A stretch of 64,000 bases of DNA from contig NC_016133.3 in assembly GCF_000005505.3 (NCBI RefSeq), forward strand, positions 9,610,001 through 9,674,000. The letters run 5' to 3'. The notes under the pieces were generated by a model. The model did no database searches. It was given only the letters and a program-made list of their open reading frames with translations, and was not told where the DNA came from. A program made the translations under genes and the position numbers. The first letter of the stretch is position 1; each line of letters opens with the position of its first letter. This DNA is from Brachypodium distachyon. Lineage: Eukaryota; Streptophyta; Magnoliopsida; Poales; Poaceae. Of this stretch, positions 49,251-60,956 are shown in pieces.

Positions 49251-51700
49251 ATGACGAGCGTCGCCTCCGCCGGCCTCACCAATGATGGGTATCTCCCGGC
49301 CTCCCTCGCTGCCCTCCTCAACGTCCCGCTCGATCGCGCTGCCATGACGGCACCACAGATCGGTACACTGTCGGTGGGCTCGATGCTTTCCTACCCGAGG
49401 TCGGCTTCATCGTCGTCGGCCCCGTCTGTTGTCGCCTCCTCGCCCGCTGCTGCCCCGTCCCTGGCCATCGAGTCGGCGGCCTATGCACCTGCGGCTATGG
49501 TGGTCTTCACGTCCGGCCCGCCGCCGCCGCCGTTCCACTTCGGCAACCTCATCACCGTCAAGCTGTCGCCGGATAACTATATTTTCTAGCATGCGCAGGT
49601 CCTTCCGCTCCTTGGGAGCCATTACCTGCTTGGCTCGACGGCACTCTATCTTCCCCCCCCCCCCCCCCGCGCACTGCTGGACGGCGTGAACAGTCCGGTC
49701 TACAACCCGACGCACCGTGTCTGGATGGGGCAGGACTAGGCCAACCTCTCAGCCATCCAAGGGTCACTCACTCCAGAGGTTGCCGGGATGATCGTCTTCG
49801 CCAAGACCTCCCACGAGGCCTGGACCATCCTGGAGCGCTCCTTCGAGTCACAGTCGCAGGCCTGCTCCAGCGCCCTTCGTCGTCAACTTGGCGACTGTGA
49901 GAAGCTCGACGCAACGGCGACGGCCTTCTATAACAAGGTCAAGTCCATAGTTTTAAATAGCGGGTTATGCTTCTTAGCGGCGGCATTTTCCAGCCGCTAA
50001 AGCATTTAGTGTTTTTCTCGGAAATAAGGTGTCGTAGCACAGGGTTTAGACACCGGGGATGCAAGGCACCCCATTTTAGGTTCGGCAGTGGGCGCTGGGG
50101 GATCGCTCCGGCGATCGCCGGCGAGGCCAATGTCAAGCGTAAAGATGCACAAGATCGTTTTACCCAGGTTCGGGCCACCCTGAGGTGTAAAACCCTACGT
50201 CCTGCTTCTGAGCTTGTATTAACCGATGAACTAGGGTTTACCGGTTGCCGGGGGGGGTCCCCAGGCGCTCTCTCCTTTTTCCTAAGTGCTACTTGCTACT
50301 TCTGGCTAAAGCTAGTAAGAACCAAACCGAACTGAACCCCCTGACCATTGACGACGGTCCTCCTTTTATACTCAAGGGGATACCACAGGTACCTCGATGC
50401 ATGGGTGACAAGTGTCGAGCTTAGACCTTAGGCAGCTTGCCCTTACTACGCTAGCATGCATGCACGGTCCAAAGCACTGTACGCAGGGCGGTATGTGCCT
50501 TGGATTCACTAAGAGCCACTTACTGTGCTGACTTGACAAGGAACCACCCTTCTGTCGGAGCATTTAATGCTTGCTTGTGCCACACTCCTTGCCCTGACGA
50601 GTCCGGCGCACAGGTAGCCTGCCGGGGCGGCCACGTGGCGCAGACGCTCGGCCCGCTGGGCACCGGCCCCGTCGTAGGCGCCAGCGCCCGGGAACACCCT
50701 CCCCGGCAAGTGACCTTCCCGGGGGGGCGTTCTGACCAAGATTCCCTTGCCGCCCTCCGGGGTAACCCCCGCAGCCCGGCTAGTCCCGCTGGGCCAGTGA
50801 CTTCCCGGGCCGCTCGAGCGGTGCTACCCAGGGTGCTGTCCTTGCAGGAAGCACGTGGAACGACCCACGCGTTAGGCAGCGGTGGTATCCCAGGTGCCAC
50901 TGGTGCGACATAAGGAAATTTTCATGAAAATTAGGCATCATATATTCATATCATCTAGAAAATATGATAAAAAATTCAATGACACAAACTTTTACTGAAC
51001 AAGCATTATGGGATTGATAAAGTGCATATTACATAACTAGGTGCGACTTTCAAATTCAAATCAGAAAATTTTGGGGCTTAGCAGGAGAAATAGTGCTATT
51101 TACCGCCCCAATTTAGCGTTTTAGCGCATTTTAGCGAGCTACTAGCGACAGTTTCTGTTTAGCGCTAAAAGTTCATAGCTTTAGCGGGAGTGGTCCAAAT
51201 GTGCTATAGCGAAGCTATAGCGTCGAGATAGCGCGCTATTTAAAACCATGGTCAAGTCGCTCGCCGACACGCTGGCATCCATTGGCCAGCCCCTCACCGA
51301 CACCGAGTTCACCTCCTACATCCTCAATGGTCCCGACGAGGAGTACGATGGCTTGGTGGAGGTCGTCAACGAGCGCAAGACCTCGATGATGGCGCACGAG
51401 GTTTACTCACGCCTCCTCCTCACTGAGCAGCGCGTGGAGGCGCGCCGTGCTCAGCGTGGCCACGCCACCCCCTCGACGCACGCCGCCCACAGGGGGGCCG
51501 CGGCCCCTCTGGTACTCCATTGCATGGCTCGGCCAAGGGCCGCGCCGCGCCACTCCAACCATCTTCGGTTGCTCCCTCGTCCTCGAGCTCATCTGGGGGT
51601 GGTCACCCGCCTCGTGTATGCCAGCTCTATGGGCACAAAGGCCACTGGGCCTCCAAGTGCCATCGCCACTTCCAGAAGAACTTCCTCGGCCTCAACAACG
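49251..51700 (+). pseudogene. Copia gag with zinc knuckle, interrupted
   Basis: The Gag region reads FGNLITVKLSPDNYIF, then SHEAWTILERSF and FYNKVKS before the MITE at 49946. It resumes after the MITE with LADTLASIGQPLTDTEF and MMAHEVYSRLL, then a zinc knuckle CQLYGHKGHWASKC after a frame slip near 51470. In-frame TAG codons lie at 49588 and 49737. Gag would package the element RNA. Confidence 0.85.
49946..51249. mobile_element. Mutator-type non-autonomous element inside copia gag
   Basis: The flanks are a perfect 9-bp GGTCAAGTC (49937-49945 and 51250-51258), the size of Mutator duplications. The ends are inverted: TAGTTTTAAATAGCGGG on the left, and ATGGTTTTAAATAGCGCG when the right end is complemented. 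The body (1304 bp) has no transposase; its open frames at 50500-50910 are GC-rich and overlap on both strands. Removing it and one duplication restores the gag reading FYNKVKSLADTL. Confidence 0.9.
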
Positions 51701-51759
51701 ATGGCAAGGACACGAGGAACAACGAGCGTCAAGCCGCCATGGTTGACCACCCGGCGCTG

Positions 51760-54700
51760 AAGGATCAGCAGGGACATACTCAGTCCTACTTCGTTGACCC
51801 CCACTGGTACATGGATACTGGGGCCACGGATCATCTGACGAGCGACCTGGGCAAGCTTCACACCCGCGAGGCTTATCATGGTCCCGACAAGGTTCACACC
51901 GCCAATGGAGCAGGTATGCACATCTCTCATATTGGTCAAGCATCTCTTCTCACTAGTCATTCCACTAGGAATCTGCAGCTTCGCAATGTCCTTAGAGTTC
52001 CATCTGTGACACGTAACCTTCTTTCAGTTCCTAACCTCACTTCTGATAACAATGTGCTTTGCGAATTTCACCCATTTGATCTTTTTATTAAGGATCGGGC
52101 CACTAGGGACGTGCTCCTTAGCGGGCGTCTTTGCCATGGTCTCTACCGCTTGGAGCTGCCTGGAGTCTCTCGAGTTTTCAGTGGAGTTCGTGTTTCATCG
52201 TCCTAGTGGCATGCTCGTCTTGGTCATCCAGCCACTCCTATCGTCCACCATGTTTTGTGTCGTCATGAGCTTCCTAGCATGCCTAGTAATACAGATGTAG
52301 CAGTGTGTGATGCTTGTCAGCAGGGGAAGAGTCATCAACTTCCTTTTTCTGAGTCTAGTCATGAAGTTAAACATCCTCTAGAACTTGTGTTTTCAGATGT
52401 ATGGGGTCTTGCTCAGACTTCTGTCAGTGGTCATAATTATTATGTCAGTTTCATTGATGCCTATAGTCGCTTTACTTGGCTTTATCTTATTAAGCACAAA
52501 TCTAATGTGTTCGATATTTTGGTTCAGTTTCAAAAAAATGTTGAACACCTTCTCGAGCACAAAATTGTTTTTGTTCAGTCAGATTTGGGTGGCGAGTGTC
52601 GCAACCTCAACTCCTTCTTCCAGCAGCTTGGGATCACGCATCGTTTAGCATGTCCACATACACATCAGCAGAATGGCTCTACGAAACGTAAGCATCGTCG
52701 TATTGTCGAAACTGGTCTCACGCTTTTGGCTCATGCATCTGTTCCCTTTAGATTTTGGAGTGATGCCTTCACCACTGCATGTTTTCTCATCAACCGTACT
52801 CCCACTCGTGTTCTAGACATGAAGACTCCCCTTGAACTTCTCCTTAATGAATTGCCTGATTATACTTTCATTAAGATGTTTGGGTGTGCTTGCTGGCCGC
52901 ACTTACGCCCTTACAACAAACGTAAGCTGGAGTTTAGGTCCAAAAAGTGTGTCTTTCTTGGCTATAGTTCCCTTCATAAAGGTTATAAATGTCTTCATGT
53001 CCCCACTAATCGTGTACATATCTCCGGATGTCGTGTTTGATGAGCATGTTTTCCCTTTCGCCAAATTACTTATGTCCAACATTGAGTCCCCACCTATGCA
53101 TTCATCCTCCATTGCCACTGACCAATTTGAAGATGTTGCATACTCTCTTGTGTTGTTACCAAACCATGGTGCAGGAACTGGGCGTGGTGCCCGTTTAGAG
53201 CTGCTCGAGTCAGCTCCTCCCCCGTCACCACCGCCGGAGCACGTCGAGCACGTTGTTCCCCTGCATGGCCTCGGTCTGCGTGCTGGCCATGCAGCGCCGG
53301 CCGCTTCTACGCCTGGGCCAGCCGTGGCATCGTCCGCCTTGCCGGCCTGCCACTCGCGACCCATGACGCCACCATCGTATTCGCCTGTGCGGTCGGGAGA
53401 CTGTGTGTCGCTTGCGTCTCCCGCCTCGCCCTCGCTGTTGCCTATGTGGCAGGAGGCCCGCTCGCCGCCCGCCCGTGCAATGCCTGTCTCCCTGTCGCCC
53501 GGGCGGCCCGGCCTCCGTACGCCGCCCGGCCCCTCGTCGGCTGGGCCGTCTATGCCGCCCAGTCCCTCGCCGATTGGGCCGGCACCGTCGCCCAGCCCCT
53601 CGCCGGTTGCTTCTTCGACATCGACGGCTCCTGCGGTTCTGCGTCCACACACACGCAACCGCGGTGGCATTTCTTGCCCTCGTCGGCGTACTGATGGGAC
53701 CGTTGCCTGCTATGCTGTCTGTATGACAGCTGCTCTTGCAGATAGCCGCACACGTACCAAGCTGTGATGAGTATTCCTCATTGGAGAGAGGCCATGGAAC
53801 AAGAGTATCACGGTCTTATTCGCAGTGAGACGTGGACACTTGTTCCTCCACCACCACGAGTCAACGTCATCGATTCAAAATGGGTGTTTAAAGTGAAGAG
53901 GCATTCTGATGGGTCTATTGAGCGCTATAAAGCGTGTCTTGTTGCCAGAGGATTTCGGCAGCGCTATGGTCTTGATTATGAAGACACCTTTAGTCCAGTG
54001 GTCAAGCCTACAACTATCAGACTTCTTCTCTCTCTTGTAGTTACTCGAGGTTGGTACCTTCGTCAGCTTGATGTGCAGAATGCCTTCCTTCATGGCTTAT
54101 TGGAGGAGGAGGTTTATATGCGGCAGCCTCCTGGTTTTGCTGATCCTGATCGTCCAGATTATATTTTTCGTCTCACCAAAGCACTCTATGGTCTGAAGCA
54201 AGCTCCCCGTGTCTGGCATGCTCGTCTTGCAATAGCCCTCTGTGCTCATGGTTTTGCACCCTCCACTGCTGATTCATCATTGTTTCTTCTCCAGAAGCCT
54301 GAGGTTACTGTGTACCTGTTGGTCTATGTAGATGGTATTATCCTTGTCAGTTCGTCTCAGTCAGCTGGCGATGCTCTTGTTCATGCTCTTGGTGCTGATT
54401 TTGCTGTCAAAGACCTTGGTAAACTCCACTTCTTTCTAGGTTTGGAGGTTGCCCATCGTGATGATGGTCTAGTTATGACACAGAAGAAGTACTTCTTGGA
54501 TCTGCTGGAGTGAGCTGGGATGCTTAAGTGCAAGATGACTACCACGCCTATGTCTACCACTGACAAGATCACTGTTGTTGATGGTGGGCTTCTGTCCTCT
54601 GAGGATGCTACAGAGTACCGGAGTATTGTTGGTGGCCTTCAGTACCTGACGATCACGTGACCAGATATTTCCTTTGCTGTCAACAGAGTTTGTCAGTATC

Positions 54701-55251
54701 TTCACGTGCCTCGCGACACTCATTGGTCTGCTGTCAAGCACATCCTGCACTATGTACGACTCACAGTGTCCCATGGGCTGCACCTTCGACCGAACCCCTC
54801 TAGGGTCCTCTCGGCATACTCTGTTGCGTACTGGGCAGGCAGTCCAGATGGCAGGCGATCCATGGGGGGTTATGCTGTGTTTTTTGGCTCCAACTTGATC
54901 GCCTGGAGTGCTGCAGAATACAAGGTTGTGGCCAATGCCACTATTGAGCTTATTTGGGTGCAGTCTTTGCTTCAGGAATTGCGAATCTCCCAACCGCAAC
55001 CTCATATACTTTGGTATGACAACATTGGTGCTACATACCTCTCGGCGAATCCAGTATTTCATGCCCGAACAAAACACATCGAAGTTGACTATCACTTTGT
55101 AAGGGAACGTGTCTCTCGGAAGCTATTAAAGATCAAGTTCATCTCTTCAAAGGACCAACTTGCAGACATCTTCACCAAGCCATTGCTTCTACCACAGTTC
55201 GAGGCATATAGGCGCAATCTTACCCTTCTAGACTCTTTAGGAAGTGGCTAA
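51760..55251 (+). pseudogene. Copia pol: protease, integrase, reverse transcriptase, RNase H
   Basis: Protease active site WYMDTGATDHL is near 51810. The GAG-pre-integrase zinc region is at about 52205-52350 (ARLGHP, CDACQQGKSHQLPF). The integrase core follows to about 52790; at the usual catalytic-Glu position it reads QNGSTKRKH, with Lys in place of Glu. RT starts near 53770 (HWREAMEQEY, KWVFKVKRHSDGS, LDVQNAFLHG); its YVDD box reads YVDG. RNase H ends with [11 protein letters not shown], stop at 55251. Frameshifts near 52204 and 53030, and TGA codons at 54511 and 54658, add to the damage. Confidence 0.9.
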
Positions 55252-55264
55252 GATTGAGAGAGGG

Positions 55265-55407
55265 TGTAAGACTTGTATAGTCCTGTATAGCTTCTGTACT
55301 TGTACCTGTACGTGTATTGTTTAAACGTACCTCTGGTACTCCTGTAAATATATGCGATAGGCCACCCTAGAGGGTTGAGTTAGTTCCCACAAATCATCTG
55401 TTTGACA
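55265..55407 (+). repeat. Copia 3' LTR
   Basis: 143 bp, TGTAAGACTTG to CTGTTTGACA, preceded by the purine run GAGAGAGGG (polypurine tract). Confidence 0.93.
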
Positions 55408-55864
55408 AGGATTAATCTAATATCGCTTGTGTGCGTGCTGCGTGCAGCTTGAACACTAACTCGTTCAATTCGCGTTCATGGCCCCGCTGGGGCTGGGTGG
55501 CGCCATAAGCACGCGCGTGTCGAAGAGCTCGGAATGGCCCCGCTGGGGCTGGGCGGCCCGCGTGGTGATGCTGCTGGCACCGGCGGTGGGCGCGTCAGAA
55601 GGGCTAGCCGTGCTCCTTCTGCGCAACGTCTGGGGTTACGCCTACAGCAACGAGGAGGAAGTGGCTGGGTATGATAATGCCCATCCTTGCCATATCCATC
55701 GTTTTCGACACCATCCAGTATGTCCTCTCAGGTACATCTTGTACATTGGCTTCAGTTTTCCATGAAAACAGAAAAGAACATTAGCAGTAGTGGTATTTTC
55801 CATACGTGTCAGATACTCCCATGTGAACTGTGGACCGGTTTTCCTTCCTAAGATGATTTTCTAG

Positions 55865-55976
55865 CTCCCTCCGGACGGAATTACTTGTCAAATAGTACAT
55901 GTATCTAAATGGTTTTTGAACATAGATATATCCATATTTTGGCAAATTTGAGACAAGTAATATGGGTCGGAAAGAG
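55865..55976. mobile_element. Stowaway MITE in MATE intron 4
   Basis: CTCCCTCCGGACGGAATTAC at the left and AATATGGGTCGGAAAGAG followed by TA at the right; about 112 bp, with the ATGTATCTA motif. Confidence 0.8.
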
Positions 55977-56981
55977 TAGTTGTTTTTACACAAAAATTAC
56001 TTTTCTTACTAGGATACTACAAAAAAAACTAGCTAAATGTCCTACGAAATTAAGAATTTCTATTATGCACGAGTTGTTTAAATATGTGTCGCTCATATTT
56101 TTTAAAATTTTCTAATAAATAAGAATTTTTTCAAATACTATTTTTGAAAACAACAATTATCTTAAAAGTCATGAAAACCAATCAAGTATAGTAAAAATAT
56201 CGTGATATGCATATAATGAGTGGCAATTAGATGATTTTGTAGCCATTAAGGGATAGTTTTGTTGGAATGAACTCGCCACCACTAACTCAGATCTTTATAA
56301 GCGTAAAGATAAAGATTAACATTGTCAATCGGTTTTTGTAGCATTGTCAAGTAGCAGTATTAACAGATACATGCAAGAAAATTTGGCAAAACGAAGGAAC
56401 CCTAGCTTTGCCTCCCGGGTCGCTTTCCTGGGCGACTCCGGAGGCCGCCGCCGCCACCCAGAAAAAACCTCCCTTCGCAGAAAAACCGCGGGCTGCTGCT
56501 TGCCGGGCGGCGGTCGGGCTGGCGTCCGGCGTTGACGACCTCTCCGTCGCGCGTGGCGGTCCTCCTCGGGCAGATCTGCTCTGCGGCCGGTTCCTTGGGC
56601 CATCGGCTTCGTCCCCGGACAGATCCCGCCCGCTCTCCCGTTGGCCCGGCCAGCGGCACCAACGCAGTATACAGAAAGTTCAATGAAAATAAAAGAGAAA
56701 AAAAAAGGTAAAATCATGAAAACATAATTTTCTTGATGGAAATCAAAGTATACAATTGTTCCACAAGCAGTTAGAGTAGTTTCTAGAGATCGCACAACCA
56801 AAGCCCCATATATTTTCACTTGCTTGACCTCCTTTTGACCTGGCATTATTACCAAAACAAAACAAAACTGGAAATTGTCCCCATTATAGTATGCTAAAAC
56901 TTGACAGGAAAACAAGAGATTTTGCACCTAAGGCTGTGCTAGGGCTGTCATCAACATCAGCATGCAATGGACAATTCGTAC

Positions 56982-57227
56982 CTTCTCAATGGGATGACTT
57001 GTGTGCTCTGATAACTTGCCATGACGATAGTTCTTGATTCGATTAAGTTTGTTTGCTTCGTTTTCTATATCATCAACCTGCTGGGAAACAAAAGTGTAGT
57101 AAGGCATTTTAACAAGAAAACAATAACCATAAATTGTAAGCATTTTCAATAGGAAAATATCAGGTAAGCTTATGAGGTAAGCTTATGCTAAGACCCAAAC
57201 CTGGCGTCCAGCTGCTCCAGCAGGTGA
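56982..57227 (-). pseudogene. Two captured exon-like segments of an unknown gene
   Basis: On the minus strand 57201-57227 (27 nt, SPAGAAGRQ) and 56982-57080 (99 nt, VDDIENEANKLNRIKNYR then HGKLSEHTSHPIEK) are each preceded by AG and followed by GT, with codon phase 0. The second is an exact 33-codon open exon. I do not recognise the parent gene. Helitrons commonly carry such pieces. Confidence 0.45.
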
Positions 57228-58391
57228 CTGAAGTTAAATCCATCATAGAGGCATACCAACACATGAGTATAAAACAACCAAAAATTCCAGAAAGTTGATA
57301 TTAAAAATAAATCCTGCCAAGTTGAATGCAAGTGGAGATAGTCCTAACAACATATTATGATTGTTGATACAGTAATGACAATGTTAAAAATAGAGAATCA
57401 TTTGGCATGTAGAGCAAGAATAGTTCGGTCAGTATGTAAGCCCTGCACTTTTCACGATCTAGAAAGTATTGTATGAAGTTAACTCTATGGAACTACCATA
57501 GAATCAGTAGGAAGGTTCAAGATGAGTTTTATGTTAATATAGAATCAGTCCTTAATATTTACAAAAGAGATAACAACTTAAAACTGCCTGCACGTCGTAT
57601 AATTAGATTTTCGACGGAAATGAAACAAACAGCACAAACTCTAGAATTGGGAGCACTTCTGAACCAACAAAAATATACCTGATGCTTTACTGTATCAACT
57701 AATAGGACCTTCAGCCTTCATTTGAAGTAATGGTCACCAATCTGATCGGAGAAAAGCTTTCAAAGATATCAGTTATATTCACCTCTCCCTGAATGTGCAG
57801 ATGCCTTCTATTCTACCATCAAAACTGAACCGAGCTTAAGCGGGATAATTTAAAATTACAGAAGGGTGCAATACTATTTTACAGCCACAAAATATATACA
57901 AAAGCTTGCATACAATCCCATTGCTCTGTTCATACGAAATACCTTCGTCAATTTCCTTTCCGAACATATCAATTTATTCCAGTTGAAGAAGAGGCCGACA
58001 GAGCATCGGGACGATTCAGCGGTTAGCGGAGCAGCGGCCGGTGGGAGGCGGGCGCCGGAGCAGCAGCCGGCAGGATGGCGGTCGGCGGAGACGAGGACGG
58101 GCGGCTCCGGCTCTAGGTCGAACGCCGACGGGGATTCCACCTAGCCCGCACCCAGCCGCTGGAGATCTGAGGCGGGGAGGAGGGTGGGCGAGGAAGGGAA
58201 GAGGTCGACGGTGCTGCAGAGGAGAGCTCGGGCAGCAACCTGCAGGGGCCACGGCGTCCGGTGGAGACCTCGCGCGGAGAGAGCCGGATATGGAGGGCAG
58301 AGGGGAGGCGGGGGCGGAGGAGAGCAGGGCCGGGGGTGGCGCGACGGCGGAGGAGAGCAGGGCTGCGGGCGGGGGTCGGACGGTACGAACG

Positions 58392-58517
58392 TAAGTACCA
58401 AATTCGAAATCAAGTAGCAGTAAAGAAAGTACATTTGGTAATCAACTAGTCTATTAAGTACCAAATTCGAAATCAAGTAGCAGTAAAGAAAGTACATTTG
58501 GTAGCAGTGTTGGTTGG
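58392..58517. repeat. 63-bp tandem duplication
   Basis: TAAGTACCAAATTCGAAATC and the following sequence recur with a 63-base offset (58392, 58455); the copies are nearly identical. Confidence 0.85.
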
Positions 58518-59325
58518 TCAACTTTGTTAAAATTACAATCAATATGCCACTGCCTCTTATTTTCTTTCCCTCCCGCCTTATTCACGATTTCCGTAGCAGA
58601 AATTCTACGGTTTAGATTTACCGAAAGTTATCGTACAGTCTAAATTTGTCACAACATAATACGAACAGTCCTAAAATAAATCAATCTCCTTAGCATGAAA
58701 TTCAAAATTCTTCGTATCCATCTCAGTATGAAAATCAATCCGAACGAAAACAAAAAATCTCGGTATCAATCTCAGTATGAAAATCAATCCAATCGAAAAA
58801 TCAATGTCCAAACTTCGCCTCCACCGGCTCGTGCTTGATACACTTTCCGTTGTTCCGTAGCATTGCACGGGTTTTTTTGCTAGTATATATTAAATTTAAA
58901 TTGGAATCGGTGGTGATGGGTGCGCGCCGTTGGTCGATGTTGGTCGGTGTTGGTCGGTCAACTTCGTTAAAATTACAATCAATATTCCACTGCCCCTTAT
59001 TTTCTTTCCCTCCCGCCTTATTCACGATTTCGGTAGTAGAAATTCTACGGTTTAGATTTACCAAAAGTTATCGTACGGTCCAAATTTGTCACAACATAAT
59101 ACGAACAGTCCTAAAATAAATCAATCTCCGTAGCATGAAATCCAAAATTCTTCGTATTCATCTCAGTATGGAAATCAATCCGAACCCAAACAAAAAATCT
59201 CGGTATCAATCTCAGTATGGAAATCAATCTAATCGAAAAATTAATGTCCAGACTTCGCCTCCACCGACTCGTGCTTGATACACTTTCCGTTGTTCCATAG
59301 CATCGCACGGGTTCTTTTGCTAGTA
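58510..59325. repeat. 440-bp tandem pair of Helitron-like 3' ends
   Basis: From GGTCAACTTTGTTAAAATTA (about 58517) to TTTGCTAGT (58885) the sequence is repeated with a 440-base offset (58957 to 59325), differing at scattered bases. Within each copy AATCTCAGTATG-like phrases are themselves doubled. Confidence 0.85.
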
Positions 59326-59738
59326 ATGATTGTTTTTGGAAACCATATGAGCAAAAAACTTAAATCACAGGGTACACGATCACAGATGAAGCTGGTTGAT
59401 TTTGCAGGTGTTATTAGGGGCTGTGGGCAGCAAAAGATGGGCGCTTTCGTCAACCTCGATGCGTATTCTCTCGTCGGTATCCCTGCGGCATTCTTTTTCG
59501 CATTTGTCTGCCATCTTGGAGGAATGGTATTTTCCAGTCTCGTTAACTCGTATATATCCACTTTTGAATCCACGATTCTTTTTGTTCATGGATTTGAACA
59601 CACGTGATCTGAACAGGGGCTTTGGTTTGGAATATTATGTTGTCTAGTGGTGCAGATGCTGCTGCTACTCACCATTTCGTTGTGTGGTACTAACTGGGAT
59701 AAAGAAGTAAGCATAAGTTTGGCAAAAGAAAACATGTA

Positions 59739-59858
59739 CTCCGTTTCATCACATATACATATTAAGTGACGAAATATTACATGTGTCTAGACGTTTTTTA
59801 GATATACATATAATCATATTTGGGTAAATTTAAGTCACTTAATATGGGACGGAAAGAG
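59739..59858. mobile_element. Stowaway MITE in MATE intron 6
   Basis: Flanked by TA; ends CTCCGTTTCATCACATAT and AATATGGGACGGAAAGAG form inverted termini of a 120-bp element. Confidence 0.85.
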
Positions 59859-60069
59859 TAATGTTCATTCCTCTTCTCGGTGTTTGGTCCGGTCACTGAT
59901 GATATTTGTTTTGTGTTGGATGCCCAGGCACTGAAGGCAAAGGATAGAGTTTTTAGTTCTTCACTATCTGCAGATATGACAACAACGTGAGGTCATACGG
60001 TGCAAAGTTTGAGAGCACTCTATTTTGTTGGGGAAAAAAATTCTCAATGAACCACGGAAAACATACTTA

Positions 60070-60189
60070 CTCCGTTCAACAAAAAATGTCTCAAATTTGT
60101 CAAAATTTGGATGTATCTAGACATGACTTAGTGCATAGATGCATTCAAATTTAGTCAACATTGAGACATCCTTTGTTGGACGGAGGAAG
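60070..60189. mobile_element. Stowaway MITE (120 bp)
   Basis: TA-flanked; CTCCGTTCAACAAAAAATG on the left and TTTGTTGGACGGAGGAAG on the right are inverted, with GGATGTATCTAGACATG inside. Confidence 0.88.
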
Positions 60190-60956
60190 TACATTGAATT
60201 GAATGATCTGTTGACACTACGCAAAATTTCTTCAGCAAGGAAAATTGCATGCATCACAACAGATCTATCGATCAAACTGCATTTTCCTTGGACAGATCGA
60301 CACATCCATTGTAGGGCCTTTAATATGCAGGATTTGAAAATGAAGCAATATGAAAACACAAGACTACGTAAGGTCATACAGTGCCGTTTGATTTGCACTT
60401 AACGGGTTGGGTCGGGTCGAAAGCTTATGTGGCAAATGAAACAGGTCAGGGTTGACACGTGCACCACATCTGTCAGAAATCGTGTTAAATGGCTTAATCT
60501 GCTAGACTATGATTTTTTGAAAAGGTCTTCCCCAAAGGTGATGGTTCGTTGAGACAATTAGTCATACTTGTGGTTCCGTGAAAAGTATGTCGCAAAAAGT
60601 GTGTTTTCTGAAATTTACTCTAAGAGAAATAGACAAAAATTCCTATGAAGCTCTTTTGAATCAAACAAGACCATGCACTTGTTTCCTGAGTTCATATCCA
60701 TAGAGTAGACGATGACACATCTGTCAAAAGTCTGCATGCTACGGAGTTCTAAATTTGCTTTTATTGATTCTAGATAGGGATGAATGCGATGCCAAAAGAA
60801 GATAGGGATCGCAACTAAGATAACAAAATTATCATAATGTCTTGATCATATGGCGTTTTAATTTCTTCGCCTTTACATGTGGGCTCTAACATATAGGTCT
60901 CCTTTCTTTTGCTTCCATGGCTACAACCTTAATATGACATATAACTTTGGGATATA

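Larger units (their letters stand above)
48947..55407 (+). mobile_element. Ty1/copia LTR retrotransposon with short LTRs
   Basis: LTRs at 48947-49090 and 55265-55407 (TG...CA) are flanked by a perfect AGGAT duplication (48942-48946, 55408-55412). The order gag, protease, integrase, RT, RNase H is that of Ty1/copia. The element lies in intron 3 of the MATE pseudogene in the same orientation. The LTRs differ at roughly 18 of 143 positions by eye, so it is an old insertion. Confidence 0.95.
56300..59325. mobile_element. Helitron-like composite insertion in MATE intron 4
   Basis: The 3 kb between the MITE and MATE exon 5 holds two GC-rich blocks (56400-56690 and 58000-58390), an AT-rich middle with captured exon-like pieces on the minus strand, and two related 3' ends reading CACGGG, then a T run, then GCTAG followed by T (58860-58884 and 59300-59324). 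Helitron 3' ends are CTRR after a small hairpin. The 5' TC end was not located and no Rep/helicase is present. Confidence 0.55.
46884..59990 (+). pseudogene. MATE efflux transporter (DETOX type), disrupted by nested transposons
   Basis: MATE/DETOX proteins export organic compounds in exchange for protons across plasma or vacuolar membranes. Seven ancestral exons are readable: 46884-46975 plus 47915-48090 (one exon split by a LINE fragment), 48167-48711, 48800-48890, 55448-55731, 59408-59526, 59617-59706 and 59928-59990. Family motifs include MEEEQPLLL at the N-terminus, VQMISIMFVGHLGELALSS, DTLCGQAFGAQQQ, YIRWMIPTLFVYG, RLAVPSAL-like KLAVPSALMV, GYAYSNEEEV, GAFVNLDAYSLVGIPAAFFF and GLWFGILC. 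Damage: a deletion with frameshift near 47970, a one-base insertion near 48412, an acceptor reading AA instead of AG at 48798-48799, a frameshift in exon 3, and replacement plus deletion in exon 4. The last three exons are intact. Introns 3 and 4 are swollen to 6.6 and 3.7 kb. Confidence 0.9.

Noticed and set aside
50500..50913. GC-rich open frames within the MITE in copia gag
   Set aside because: Present on both strands with no recognisable protein; the element is non-coding.
52903..53670. 255-codon minus-strand open frame inside copia pol
   Set aside because: Shadow of the Pro/Ser-rich spacer between integrase and RT on the plus strand.
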